Part shown: piece by piece, positions 11,808 to 18,498 of the stretch
Layout of the letters: each line of letters opens with the position of its first letter
Position numbering within the stretch: the stretch's first letter is position 1
Origin: a virus
Virus record (IMG/VR): IMGVR_UViG_3300035725_000010
Coordinates: 1-23,355 of that record
DNA length: 23,355 nt
Strand: one strand, 5' to 3'
The notes under the pieces: model-generated
What the model saw: the letters and a program-made list of their open reading frames with translations, nothing else
Told to the model about the DNA's origin: nothing
Databases searched by the model: none
Program-made: the position numbers and the translations under genes

Positions 11808-12152
11808 TTACGAAGCCGTCCGCGCCTGCAACCACTCCGGGTCCCGGCGGGTGAAGTTTTTCTCGATGGGGCACCACTGAAAACAGTTCGCCTCCGCACC
11901 GGCTTGCGCGTAGAACGGCGCGAGCAGTGCGGCCGTCGCCGCAGAGGCAAACCCGTAGGGGCCGAGGATGAACAACGCGATGCCGCACTGCGCCGCGCCC
12001 GCGTCATGGTGGAAGTTTGACGCGCCGCCCTGCGTCAGCCAGCGCGCGAGCGCTTCCTCGGGCACGCCCGGGCACACGAAAACGTCCATGCGCCGTTCGG
12101 TTGGGATGATGGCCTGGACGACGTGGCCCAGGCTGCCGGCGACGTCAGACAC
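11808..12152 (-). CDS. Hypothetical protein, 114 aa (GTG start)
   Basis: GTG at 12152 preceded by a strong Shine-Dalgarno (GGAGGAG) and overlapping the stop of the tiny upstream gene. Ala/Gly-rich with a moderately hydrophobic middle (CGIALFILGPYGFASAATAALLAPF). No family recognised. Last gene of the long P3 operon. Confidence 0.75.
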   Translation of the reverse strand: MSDVAGSLGHVVQAIIPTERRMDVFVCPGVPEEALARWLTQGGASNFHHDAGAAQCGIALFILGPYGFASAATAALLAPFYAQAGAEANCFQWCPIEKNFTRRDPEWLQARTAS

Positions 12153-12222
12153 CTTTACTCCTCCAGAGGATGAACATGAGGAGCGCCACGGCCAGCGCGC
12201 AGAGGACGAAGGTGTTGCTCAT
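12145..12222 (-). CDS. Tiny membrane peptide, 25 aa
   Basis: ATG at 12222 overlaps the preceding stop (ATGA), stop TGA at 12145-12147. Almost the whole peptide is one transmembrane helix (FVLCALAVALLMFILW) with a short basic tail. Its last codons carry the ribosome binding site of the next gene, so it could act partly as a translational coupler. Confidence 0.6.
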   Translation of the reverse strand: MSNTFVLCALAVALLMFILWRSKGV

Positions 12223-12404
12223 GGCATGTCGCTCCCACCGTCATCAGGTCCGATTCCCCCGACGGCATACGCAAGCACCAGCACGCACACGCCGGCCAGC
12301 GCCAGCGGGCACAGCCACGTCAGAAAAACCCCCGTGGCGATAACTGCGGCCACGATGCCGAGGGCGGATAGCCCGCGAAGCAGACGCTTGAGATGTGAAT
12401 TCAT
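12219..12404 (-). CDS. Small two-span membrane protein, 61 aa
   Basis: ATG at 12404 overlaps the previous stop. Two hydrophobic segments (LSALGIVAAVIATGVFLTWL and LALAGVCVLVLAYAVGG) follow a basic N-terminus. Holin-like in size and topology, but nothing else supports lysis function. Confidence 0.68.
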   Translation of the reverse strand: MNSHLKRLLRGLSALGIVAAVIATGVFLTWLCPLALAGVCVLVLAYAVGGIGPDDGGSDMP

Positions 12405-12604
12405 GGGCGCGTGCGCTCCATGGGCAGGAGCCTGTTGAGAAATTGCACCACCCGTTCCGCGAGCGCGCGGTCGTGCGAATGCAGCCCATGGCCACTCTCC
12501 GCAATGAAAGCAAAGTTGAGCTGGTTCTCCACGTCGCGGATGATGCATTGATATGGCTCGTCCACCAGCTCAAACCGGGACGGTTTCCATGTCGGCGGGT
12601 TCAC
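12401..12604 (-). CDS. Hypothetical protein, 67 aa (GTG start)
   Basis: GTG at 12604 overlaps the preceding TGA (GTGA). Compact sequence with FELVDEPYQCIIRDVENQ and DRALAERVVQFLNRLL. No family recognised. ATGA overlap with the next gene. Confidence 0.68.
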   Translation of the reverse strand: MNPPTWKPSRFELVDEPYQCIIRDVENQLNFAFIAESGHGLHSHDRALAERVVQFLNRLLPMERTRP

Positions 12605-12846
12605 AGCGGCACCCCATTGATTCTCTCAGGCTTCGTGGGCCAGGAAAATTTAAACCAGAACGTGCGATGGTAGAGCGTCAGATAGATGGTGCGCGAGCGC
12701 GCTTGTGCGCAGTGGCCAGGGTAGCCGCACGAGAGGCAGAATTCCCAAGGGCTGTGTATCCAGCGATACGTGCCGCACTCAAAAAGTTTGAAGGGTTTCA
12801 TTTGGGCATTGATGTGCAGGTCACGCACAGCGGACAGAACCACCAT
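12601..12846 (-). CDS. Hypothetical protein, 81 aa
   Basis: ATG at 12846 chosen by packing (15 nt after the previous stop); ATG at 12801 (66 aa, MKPFKLFECGTYRW) is also possible. Rich in aromatic residues and Cys (PWEFCLSCGYPGHC, YHRTFWFKFSW), so metal binding is possible. Another frame in 12798-12864 ends in an ATGA overlap with 12801, but no start for it can be seen. Confidence 0.6.
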   Translation of the reverse strand: MVVLSAVRDLHINAQMKPFKLFECGTYRWIHSPWEFCLSCGYPGHCAQARSRTIYLTLYHRTFWFKFSWPTKPERINGVPL

Positions 12847-12861
12847 ACGCGGAACGCGATG

Positions 12862-13188
12862 TCATACGACTTCGTCGCGTAGTGCGCGCATCTCCACCGC
12901 CAGCTCAGACGCCGCACTTGAAAGTGGTGCCGGCCCCACGACCAGCGGAAAAGTAGCGGCGAGAGCCGATGCGTGTTGTTCTTTGGTAACTCCATAAACT
13001 TTTTTGTAGCCCCTTCGGGACTTGGTGAATGCTTCATCTAACGAGGGATGCACTCGCGGGAATTCTATCTCCATTAGTCGCTCGTTATACGCGGTCACGT
13101 CGCTCGTTCTGTCGGCGTCGCCCTTGCCCGCACCATGCAGGCCGAAGCTGCGGTTGCCGCCTGCCGCGGATTTGATGTTGGGGTTCAT
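12862..13188 (-). CDS. Conserved-looking phage protein, 108 aa
   Basis: ATG at 13188 overlaps the previous stop. Contains GLHGAGKGDADRTSDVTAYN and EIEFPRV; the 'GKGDxDRTxD' stretch recurs in small phage proteins of unknown function. Helical C-terminus. Confidence 0.72.
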   Translation of the reverse strand: MNPNIKSAAGGNRSFGLHGAGKGDADRTSDVTAYNERLMEIEFPRVHPSLDEAFTKSRRGYKKVYGVTKEQHASALAATFPLVVGPAPLSSAASELAVEMRALRDEVV

Positions 13189-13391
13189 TCGTAGCGATTC
13201 GTGTTAAGGTCTCGCGCTCGTCTGCGTTCAGCCGCGGCCTCACGTTCACGCTCGTGGGCGCGTGCGTCGTCCTGAATGCGCGCGATTAATTCGAGCGTAA
13301 GTCGGCGTGGCTCGGTGCTAAAGTCGCCGTGGCCCATGCACACCCCGCGGTCGTAGCCGTGCTCGTCCATCCATTCTTGCGGCGTCTTCAT
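13185..13391 (-). CDS. Hypothetical protein, 68 aa
   Basis: ATG at 13391, one base after the previous TAA. Starts MKTPQEWMDEHGYDRG and ends in a long charged helix (DDARAHEREREAAAERRRAR), probably coiled coil. No family recognised. Confidence 0.7.
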   Translation of the reverse strand: MKTPQEWMDEHGYDRGVCMGHGDFSTEPRRLTLELIARIQDDARAHEREREAAAERRRARDLNTNRYE

Positions 13392-13392
13392 C

Positions 13393-13470
13393 TTAATGCG
13401 TGCGGTTCCACCAGCCCTTGGCGTGCCCGATTAGATACACGACCACCAGCACGAGGAGGAAAAATTTCAT
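13393..13470 (-). CDS. Tiny membrane peptide, 25 aa
   Basis: ATG at 13470 overlaps the preceding stop (ATGA). MKFFLLVLVVVYLIGHAKGW: a single transmembrane segment or uncleaved signal. Short but precisely coupled on both sides. Confidence 0.6.
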   Translation of the reverse strand: MKFFLLVLVVVYLIGHAKGWWNRTH

Positions 13471-13730
13471 TTGCGGAAGTCGTCCTTGGTGAACTTGACT
13501 TTGCGTGCGAGCCACAGCCAGAACGCAGCACCAAGGCCCGCTGCAAAAGGGATGGTGCAGACGCCGACGAGTATGACCACGACAAGCGCGGCAGTGCCCC
13601 AGAGCGGCGCCGTCACCCACCACCAGGACCAGTCGATGACGTGGCACAGCTTCAGTGCGGTGAACAAGAGGAACAACCAGCCGGCGATGCCTATGCCGCT
13701 GGACGATGACGAGGATTGTTTTTCACTCAT
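13467..13730 (-). CDS. TM_Fragile-X-F-type membrane protein, 87 aa
   Basis: ATG at 13730, overlapping the MazG-like gene by 8 bp. After a Ser-rich N-terminus come two membrane segments joined by LCHVIDWSWWWVTAPLWG (residues 28-45). The 'IDWSWWWVxxPLW' signature is characteristic of the phage/bacterial family named after the transmembrane Fragile-X-F protein. Molecular function unknown. Basic cytoplasmic-looking tail (ARKVKFTKDDFRK). Confidence 0.78.
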   Translation of the reverse strand: MSEKQSSSSSSGIGIAGWLFLLFTALKLCHVIDWSWWWVTAPLWGTAALVVVILVGVCTIPFAAGLGAAFWLWLARKVKFTKDDFRK

Positions 13731-14028
13731 AGTGTTGTGGATTTCGGTCCATGCATTCAATGATGGCGAGCGCGACAGCCGTCGCTTGCACCAGCTCAGC
13801 GCGCAGGTTCCCCGGGTTCGGCCGCGTGGCACCGCCGAAACGTTGGCGCAGGATTTCCTGCGCGAATTCGCCAATTTCCTCGGTGAGGATAGTTAGCCAC
13901 AACTCCAGGCTGTGGTTCTGTTCACCAAACCGCGCGTCCTGGCGTGCGCGCTCCCGGAGCACGTCGGCCACGGCGCACGATTGAATGACGCCCGCCGTGT
14001 CGATGGTTAGTGCGTGAGTCGCGGTCAT
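13723..14028 (-). CDS. MazG-like NTP pyrophosphohydrolase
   Basis: 101 aa from ATG 14028 (ATGA overlap). VLRERARQDARFG then LTEEIGEFAQEIL (EExxE, residues 50-54) and RAELVQATAVALAIIE match the all-alpha MazG/dUTPase fold in which the first acidic cluster binds Mg-NTP; the usual second ExxD appears as E78 with no matching Asp at +3. It would hydrolyse a (d)NTP to the monophosphate and PPi, fitting nucleotide-pool control alongside the fusion enzyme at 2178-3122. Substrate unknown. Confidence 0.78.
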   Translation of the reverse strand: MTATHALTIDTAGVIQSCAVADVLRERARQDARFGEQNHSLELWLTILTEEIGEFAQEILRQRFGGATRPNPGNLRAELVQATAVALAIIECMDRNPQHYE

Positions 14029-14798
14029 AGGCTGGGCAGTTGCTCGATTTCACTCGGCTCACCCACCGCGCTGATAGGCTGGCCCGTGATGGCGTCGGTC
14101 TCTTCGACCAGCGGCGCGCCGAACGCGTCCGCGTCATTGGCTGCGGCTGCTTCGGCCGCTTTGCGCGCTTCCTGCTCGGCTTGGTGTTGCATCACCGCCT
14201 GAAAATAAGTGTTGAGCGCGTTACTCAGGAGGTTCGCCACGCTTTCATCCATCGCGATGGCGAAGGGCTGGCTGTCGTGCGTGGCCAGGAACTTTTGCGT
14301 CCACGGCTGGTTGAGCGGATGATTCGCCGGGCGCGGACGGTCTGCGATTTTGCAAAACGTGCCGTCGGGTGCCGGCGAGAAGGACAGCTTGCGCGGTGCG
14401 GCCGCGGGCCGGGTGTCAGCCACCGGTGCGCCTTGCGCGTTTACGGGGACGATTAGATTTTTCGACATGGTCGGTTGTGGTTTCGGTTGTGGTTGTGGCT
14501 TCAAAAACTGGGCGCCAATCGGCGTCGGTGGCGTCACCGCACTTTTGGTAGGCGATAACCCGAGCTGCCGGCCCTTCGGTTGCGGGGCGCGCTTGCCCGT
14601 GGTTACCCCCGGGAGTTTTCCGAACTTCGCGCCGAACGAGGCGGCTGCGCCCTTCACACTCTCCGTCGCTTCCGGACTGGTCAGTTGTGCTGCTCGGTGT
14701 CGTAGCATCCTCCGTTCGCGTTCGATTTGTGAAAGCGGGTCTGAAAAAATGGGTTGGATTGGGCCGGGCGGTGGCGGACCCTTTACGTCGTCTTGCAT
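14025..14798 (-). CDS. Proline-rich hypothetical protein, 257 aa
   Basis: ATG at 14798 (the frame is open further upstream, but a coupled small gene occupies that part). Disordered-looking N-terminal half, Pro/Gln-rich (PPPPGPIQPIF; KPQPQPKPQPT near residue 105), then a more ordered region with AMDESVANLLSNALNTYFQ and an acidic Ala-rich C-terminus. Could be an adaptor or DNA-binding accessory protein; no family recognised. Confidence 0.72.
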   Translation of the reverse strand: MQDDVKGPPPPGPIQPIFSDPLSQIERERRMLRHRAAQLTSPEATESVKGAAASFGAKFGKLPGVTTGKRAPQPKGRQLGLSPTKSAVTPPTPIGAQFLKPQPQPKPQPTMSKNLIVPVNAQGAPVADTRPAAAPRKLSFSPAPDGTFCKIADRPRPANHPLNQPWTQKFLATHDSQPFAIAMDESVANLLSNALNTYFQAVMQHQAEQEARKAAEAAAANDADAFGAPLVEETDAITGQPISAVGEPSEIEQLPSL

Positions 14799-14899
14799 AA
14801 AAATGTCTCCAGGTATTCGAGCGCTGCGCGCACCAGCGCAACCCAGAACTCTGGGGTGGCGGGTTTCGTTTCTCCGCAGTGGGGGCAGCGTTTGGTCAC
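14783..14899 (-). CDS. Tiny zinc-finger protein, 38 aa (GTG start)
   Basis: GTG at 14899 overlaps the previous TGA (GTGA); stop TAA at 14783-14785. KRCPHCGETKPATPEFWVAL is the CxxCgetKp..F pattern often found at the start of phage endonuclease VII-type or ribosome-associated zinc fingers. Only one CxxC plus a later Cys is present, so metal binding may need a partner. Overlaps the next gene by 16 bp. Confidence 0.65.
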   Translation of the reverse strand: MTKRCPHCGETKPATPEFWVALVRAALEYLETFLCKTT

Positions 14900-15264
14900 G
14901 GCAATTCGAATTGGATTTCCACGGTGGCGAAGCAGGAACACCCCGCGCCCTCTTCGGCGTCTTCGCGCGTGACGAAAACCCCCGCGCCCGGATACACTTC
15001 ACCCGTGCCCTTCCGGTAAAGGTTGAGGTAGCGCGTGACGGTTTCCACGGGCGTGAGCAGGTCGTTGCCGTGCTCGCGGTCCGTGAAGAAACTGCCGTTG
15101 GAATACCAGCCGGTGAGCGTTTCCCCATGTTCGGTCATCCTGGCGCCCGCGATGTCGTTGTTCGTGCCGAGGTCGAACGCGAAAAGGCGCACCTGTTCGC
15201 CGTCGCGGGTTACCGCGCGCAGGGTTCGTTTGGCTTCGTCAAGGTTGAAGGGTTTCGTTTTCAT
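14896..15264 (-). CDS. Hypothetical phage protein, 122 aa, head of P3 operon
   Basis: ATG at 15264, 7 nt beyond the GGGATA of P3. Begins MKTKPFNLDEAKRTLRAVTRDGEQV, the 'KPFdLe.A......VTRDG..V' pattern of a widespread small phage protein family of unknown function. Beta-rich. Confidence 0.78.
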   Translation of the reverse strand: MKTKPFNLDEAKRTLRAVTRDGEQVRLFAFDLGTNNDIAGARMTEHGETLTGWYSNGSFFTDREHGNDLLTPVETVTRYLNLYRKGTGEVYPGAGVFVTREDAEEGAGCSCFATVEIQFELP

Positions 15265-15271
15265 CTCTACC

Positions 15272-15303
15272 TATCCCAGTGTGGACTTTTTGGAAAATGT
15301 CAA
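15272..15303 (-). promoter_or_regulatory. Promoter P3, class I
   Basis: Minus-strand TTGACA (15298-15303), 20 nt, GGGATA (15272-15277) with CACACT before it, then 7 nt to ATG 15264. The 28-bp core is nearly identical to P2. Confidence 0.8.
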
Positions 15304-15307
15304 GAGG

Positions 15308-15994
15308 CTACCGGCAGGCGTGAAGAGAAATGGGCAGGCATCCGCGCCGTTCCGCCAAGGCATTCTCTTCGTCGCGCTGGTCGCATCGTTGCAGCCACGC
15401 CAGCAGGTGCGCGTGTAGTGGGTTCTCTTGGTCCAGGTCCGCAGACTCACAGCCCAAGCGTTCCTTTGCGAGGTCCACGGCGTTCCATGACGAGTGTTTG
15501 GTGCCGATGACGAGGAACCCCCGAAGCACAAGGGCGCACTTCATGTGGTCGATTTCACATGCCAACCGCCCCCACGACAGCGCATGCGTGTTCGTGTTCA
15601 CATAATTACCGCGGCTGGTCTGAATGCGAATGGCCCAGCGCCCGGCCTTATGGCACCAGAAAAGCCCGCGGATGCGTCGCTCAGGTTCGTTTTCATCCAG
15701 GCCGCGCCATGTCGGTCCATCGTCCGGCCGCTCATACCGACGCGCCAGGGTAGGCGCGGCAACCAACGGCGGCGCGGCTGCCCGCTCCACCTCACCATTC
15801 CAGCGGTCACGCGTCTCGGGTTTCATACGCGAATCCGAAATGCGTTTGAGCACCGCTTCCTTCCACTCGGCTAGCCGCTTGGCGGCGAATTCCACCGGCC
15901 CGCCGGTGCGTGTGTAGAGGTCCCATTCCCTCCACATCAGGCGCAGGGTATGAAGGTCCGCGTTTAGGATGCGGGTGGTTTTGTAAGAGCGCAT
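15308..15994 (-). CDS. Hypothetical protein, 228 aa
   Basis: ATG at 15994, overlapping endonuclease VII by 31 bp. Trp/Arg-rich (LRLMWREWDLYTRTGG, RIRGLFWCHKAGRWAIRI), with a central beta-like region and a charged C-terminus (LQRCDQRDEENALAERRGC). No family recognised. Second gene after P4, and the last before P3. Confidence 0.72.
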   Translation of the reverse strand: MRSYKTTRILNADLHTLRLMWREWDLYTRTGGPVEFAAKRLAEWKEAVLKRISDSRMKPETRDRWNGEVERAAAPPLVAAPTLARRYERPDDGPTWRGLDENEPERRIRGLFWCHKAGRWAIRIQTSRGNYVNTNTHALSWGRLACEIDHMKCALVLRGFLVIGTKHSSWNAVDLAKERLGCESADLDQENPLHAHLLAWLQRCDQRDEENALAERRGCLPISLHACR

Positions 15995-16401
15995 GCTTCA
16001 GCGATGTCTGTGCGGTGTTCGTCGTGGTATTCCATTGCGCGCCGGCACCGCTCCCGGTCTTTCAGGAAACCGATTCCAGTGTTGCAGTTTTTGCAAAGCA
16101 TCGCGCGAAACTTGCCGGAAGAATGACAATGGTCCACCACCAACTCCTCGAAAGGAAAAATGGTGCGGCAGATTGGGCACTGATAGGCTTGGTCCCGGGC
16201 TTTCTGGCGCACTTGTTCGGGCGTCACCCCATAGTGGTGCTTGCGGGCATACTCCAGCGTCTTGTGCGGGTTTTTCTTTTGCCACTCCTTGGTCTTCTCA
16301 AGTGCGCACTTGCGACAGTAACCCGCGCCCTTGTCCACAATAGAGGGTGACGCGGTCGCGCTATTCAGATGCACTCCGCAGTTTGAGCATTCACATCTCA
16401 C
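15964..16401 (-). CDS. Recombination endonuclease VII-like HNH nuclease
   Basis: 145 aa from GTG 16401, 3 nt beyond GGGATA of P4; the frame is open further upstream but that reads through the promoter. Two zinc-type Cys pairs at the N-terminus (CSNC at 5-8; CRKC at 29-32) precede the nuclease: CPIC (75-78), VVDHCHSSGKFRAMLC (88-103) and CKNCNTGIGFLKD. The C-C / DH / C-x2-CN layout is that of T4 gp49-type endonuclease VII, which resolves Holliday junctions and branched DNA before packaging. It could also be a free-standing homing endonuclease. It is the first leftward gene beside the divergent inverted repeat. Confidence 0.9.
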   Translation of the reverse strand: MRCECSNCGVHLNSATASPSIVDKGAGYCRKCALEKTKEWQKKNPHKTLEYARKHHYGVTPEQVRQKARDQAYQCPICRTIFPFEELVVDHCHSSGKFRAMLCKNCNTGIGFLKDRERCRRAMEYHDEHRTDIAEACALTKPPAS

Positions 16402-16404
16402 ACC

Positions 16405-16436
16405 TATCCCAGTGTGGCATTTTCCCAGATTGTCAA
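16405..16436 (-). promoter_or_regulatory. Promoter P4, class I
   Basis: Minus-strand TTGACA (16431-16436), 20 nt, GGGATA (16405-16410), CACACT before it. The GTG of endonuclease VII follows by 3 nt. The left arm of the inverted repeat begins 3 bp upstream of this -35. Confidence 0.78.
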
Positions 16437-16438
16437 GA

Positions 16439-16560
16439 CCGGAAGTCAACCAACTAACGCCGCCCCATATCCCCAGGGCCTACCACTTCTCTTTTTTTCT
16501 AATTTTTTATAATACCCTTTGGATTGGGATATGGGGCGGCGTTAGTTGGTTGACTTCCGG
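16439..16560. repeat. Perfect 35-bp inverted repeat around an AT-rich 52-bp spacer
   Basis: Arms 16439-16473 and 16526-16560 are exact reverse complements over 35 bp. The spacer (16474-16525) holds T-tracts (CTCTTTTTTTCTAATTTTTT) and TATAAT at 16508-16513, and stands out sharply from the GC-rich surroundings. It lies between the outward-facing promoters P4 and P5. Candidates: replication origin, bidirectional terminator/insulator, regulator binding site, or a small mobile (MITE-like) insertion; no flanking target duplication is seen. Confidence 0.9.
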
Positions 16561-16593
16561 CTTCGCCCCCTTTTCTGAGCTGAGGATGCGGGC

Positions 16594-16625
16594 TTGACTT
16601 TTCACCGTTTCGCCCCACCTCTTAA
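16594..16625 (+). promoter_or_regulatory. Promoter P5, class II
   Basis: TTGACT (16594-16599), 16 nt, CACC, TCTTAA (16620-16625), then 6 nt to ATG 16632. The spacing from hexamer to start codon (32 nt) is identical to P1 and P2. Confidence 0.72.
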
Positions 16626-16631
16626 ACGGAC

Positions 16632-16793
16632 ATGCAAGACCCCAAAGACATCGAACGGGAACTTTTCAAGGCGGCGCCTCACGCGGCACAGAAGCTGCAC
16701 GCTGAAGCCAAGAAGCTGATACGCAAGCAGAAACGTGAGCAGTGGTGGAAGGTCCACGCGACCGACCGCGCGAAGAAGCCGCTCGGCAGCTGA
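16632..16793 (+). CDS. Small basic protein, 53 aa
   Basis: ATG at 16632, stop TGA 16791-16793. Helical and Lys/Arg-rich (LHAEAKKLIRKQKREQWWK). First gene of the rightward arm, 3 nt ahead of the next ATG. Might be a small regulator; no family recognised. Confidence 0.72.
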   Translation: MQDPKDIERELFKAAPHAAQKLHAEAKKLIRKQKREQWWKVHATDRAKKPLGS

Positions 16794-16796
16794 CCT

Positions 16797-17447
16797 ATGT
16801 TGCTCAACAAGAACAAGTTAGACGTGAGTCAAATCCTACTGACCTACGTTGCGCTGTGCGGCGACGTCGCCCGCACGGCCGAGGCGCTGAACCTCGAACC
16901 GGCAGTTGTCCAAGCCCTGGCCGATGCCGAGAACTGGGGAACGAAGATTCAACGAGTTACGATGCTGGCCAAGTCCGGCAAGCCGGGCGATTTCGAACGT
17001 GCTCAGAACCGGGCACTTGCATTCGTTCAGGGCCACCGCATCCGCTCCCTGTTGGACAGCGTAATCCGTCGCTTCGACGGCATGACGCCCGAGGAGATGT
17101 GCGACGCGGTGTCCAGCGTGAGCAAGAATGGCACACGCATCCTGTCGGCCCGCTATTTTACGGACCTCGCAGCCGCGGCCGAGAAGGCTAACGCTATGTG
17201 CTACAGCGCCTTGGGCGATACTGCCGGCGAGCGCGTGGCCCGCGATGATGAGCCGGACCAGATGAATGTCTCTGCGCTGCATAGTGCTGTGATTCAGTCA
17301 CTTAACGCGGCCAATAGCCACGGCAAGCCGGCAGACCAGATAGTCAAGGAGCTGGCTGACGCAGTGTGCCAAGCTGTCACACCCATCGAGCGAACCGAGG
17401 TCGAGCCGCGTCCCGACCCCGCCGTCCCAGCCAGTGTGCCAACTTGA
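16797..17447 (+). CDS. HTH protein, possible terminase small subunit
   Basis: 216 aa from ATG 16797. The N-terminal region VSQILLTYVALCGDVARTAEALNLEPAVVQALA reads as a helix-turn-helix like those of phage terminase small subunits and related DNA-binding proteins. A conserved-looking middle follows (DFERAQNRALAFVQGHRIRSL, RYFTDLAAAAEKANAMCY), then an acidic segment and a Pro-rich tail. The terminase large subunit is 5 kb away rather than adjacent, so the TerS assignment is tentative; a transcription regulator is equally possible. Confidence 0.55.
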   Translation: MLLNKNKLDVSQILLTYVALCGDVARTAEALNLEPAVVQALADAENWGTKIQRVTMLAKSGKPGDFERAQNRALAFVQGHRIRSLLDSVIRRFDGMTPEEMCDAVSSVSKNGTRILSARYFTDLAAAAEKANAMCYSALGDTAGERVARDDEPDQMNVSALHSAVIQSLNAANSHGKPADQIVKELADAVCQAVTPIERTEVEPRPDPAVPASVPT

Positions 17448-17777
17448 CCCACCTCATGCGCCAATCTGACACACCCCGAAGCGCGGCCTGGAGGTCCTTG
17501 GCGCTCAGCACCTTGGCCGCTCTACAACGGCCTAGACTCGCAATGGGACACGAGCCGGGTCACTCGGCACTTATTGCCGAGCACCTCGGTCCTCGTGCCC
17601 AGGTTCGAGACACTCGTGCCAAGGTCCTCGGTCCTAGGCACTTGCGCTGGCGAAACGATTTTCTGGGCGGACAAGCAGAAATCATGCCACCCGGCCACGG
17701 GGGCGGGCTGCGGGGACGGCGTCGCTTGCTGAAGTTCGACGGCTGAATGAAAAATTGCTCGCGCGAGATTTGGGGGA
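17448..17777. other. 330-bp stretch without a confident gene; 21-bp period repeat
   Basis: No ORF here has clear coding bias or a family match. A plus-strand frame from ATG 17456 to 17746 (96 codons) has third-position GC no higher than the local average. Around 17571-17634 the sequence has an imperfect 21-bp period: CTCGTGCC recurs at 17592 and 17613, and CTCGGTCCT at 17585 and 17627. A 7-bp hairpin (CTCGGCA/TGCCGAG, 17563-17581) precedes it and could act in termination or processing of the upstream mRNA. A 10-bp palindrome (CTCGCGCGAG, 17758-17767) sits 10 bp before promoter P6 and may be an operator. Confidence 0.55.
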
Positions 17778-17809
17778 TTGACAATTCCTAATTTCCCCCC
17801 ACTTCTTAA
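17778..17809 (+). promoter_or_regulatory. Promoter P6, class II
   Basis: TTGACA (17778-17783), 16 nt, CACT, TCTTAA (17804-17809), then 2 nt to the GTG of the HNH gene. Total TTGACA-to-start distance (28 nt) is close to that of P4, which also precedes a GTG-started nuclease. Confidence 0.75.
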
Positions 17810-17811
17810 GA

Positions 17812-18258
17812 GTGAGAACACTGGAATCTGAACGGGAGCGCGACAGGGCGCGATACGCAAAGGAAAAGGAACGCCGGTCAGCCGCCTACCGGGCGAGGTG
17901 GGCCAAAATGTCTCCGGATGAACGCAAGGCGCGGCGACGGGAGGATTGGCATAAACATGGAAAGCCTTCTGCTGCGCGCCGAATCCAAGAAAAACGTGCC
18001 TTGGTCCGGGAGCTGAAGAAAGCGCCGTGTGTCGATTGTCACGGGGTTTTCCCCACTGCTGTGATGGAATACGACCATCTGCGAGACAAGGTCCTGAATG
18101 TGTCGAGCATGACTCACTCAAAACGATGCGGCCCCAGACGGGTGATAGAGGAAATCGCGAAGTGCGACCTTGTGTGCGCCAACTGCCATCGAATTCGTTC
18201 TATACGCCGCCGTGCCGGGCTGCCCGCCACGCTCCCGCCACCCGACTACGAAATCTGA
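17812..18258 (+). CDS. HNH endonuclease
   Basis: 148 aa from GTG 17812. Residues 1-70 are a highly basic helix (RARYAKEKERRSAAYRARW). The nuclease part has CVDC (73-76), MEYDHLRDK (85-93) and KCDLVCANCHRIRS (117-130), the C-C / DH / C-x2-CH layout of small phage HNH enzymes. It may be a homing-type endonuclease or serve in DNA processing; position beside the divergent region mirrors endonuclease VII on the other strand. The start fits promoter P6 and no ATG is near in frame. Confidence 0.88.
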   Translation: MRTLESERERDRARYAKEKERRSAAYRARWAKMSPDERKARRREDWHKHGKPSAARRIQEKRALVRELKKAPCVDCHGVFPTAVMEYDHLRDKVLNVSSMTHSKRCGPRRVIEEIAKCDLVCANCHRIRSIRRRAGLPATLPPPDYEI

Positions 18259-18264
18259 AACAAA

Positions 18265-18465
18265 ATGGCACACCTACCCCTGAAATACCGACTGTCCCCG
18301 CCGGAGGTGGCTCAGCTCCAACAAGTGATGTTGGGGGAGCCGCTCCCGCAGTCTAAGGTGACCGACCCGCCGGCGTTGGTGGACCTCATTGGCAAAGGTC
18401 TTGTGCGCCTGGAGCATGGGTTCTATTGGCCTGAGTGGTCGCTGATTCCTAAATCTTCCGTTTGA
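18265..18465 (+). CDS. Hypothetical protein, 66 aa
   Basis: ATG at 18265. LPLKYRLSPPEVAQLQQVML then VDLIGKGLVRLEHGFYW resembles a short helix-rich domain with a wing-like end. No family recognised. Confidence 0.65.
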   Translation: MAHLPLKYRLSPPEVAQLQQVMLGEPLPQSKVTDPPALVDLIGKGLVRLEHGFYWPEWSLIPKSSV

Positions 18466-18498
18466 CATCCGCCGAAGGCGGTGCGAAGTTACGGGGTG

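Noticed and set aside
14350-15510. 386-aa plus-strand ORF
   Set aside because: Long only because of high GC; it runs antisense to four coupled minus-strand genes and across promoter P3.
16508-16513. TATAAT in the inverted-repeat spacer as an active -10
   Set aside because: No -35-like hexamer lies 16-18 bp upstream; a plain A/T-rich unwinding region is the simpler reading.
17456-17746. 96-aa plus-strand ORF after the TerS-like gene
   Set aside because: No coding bias, no promoter or ribosome binding site, repeat-derived composition. Kept only as a possibility in the gap description.
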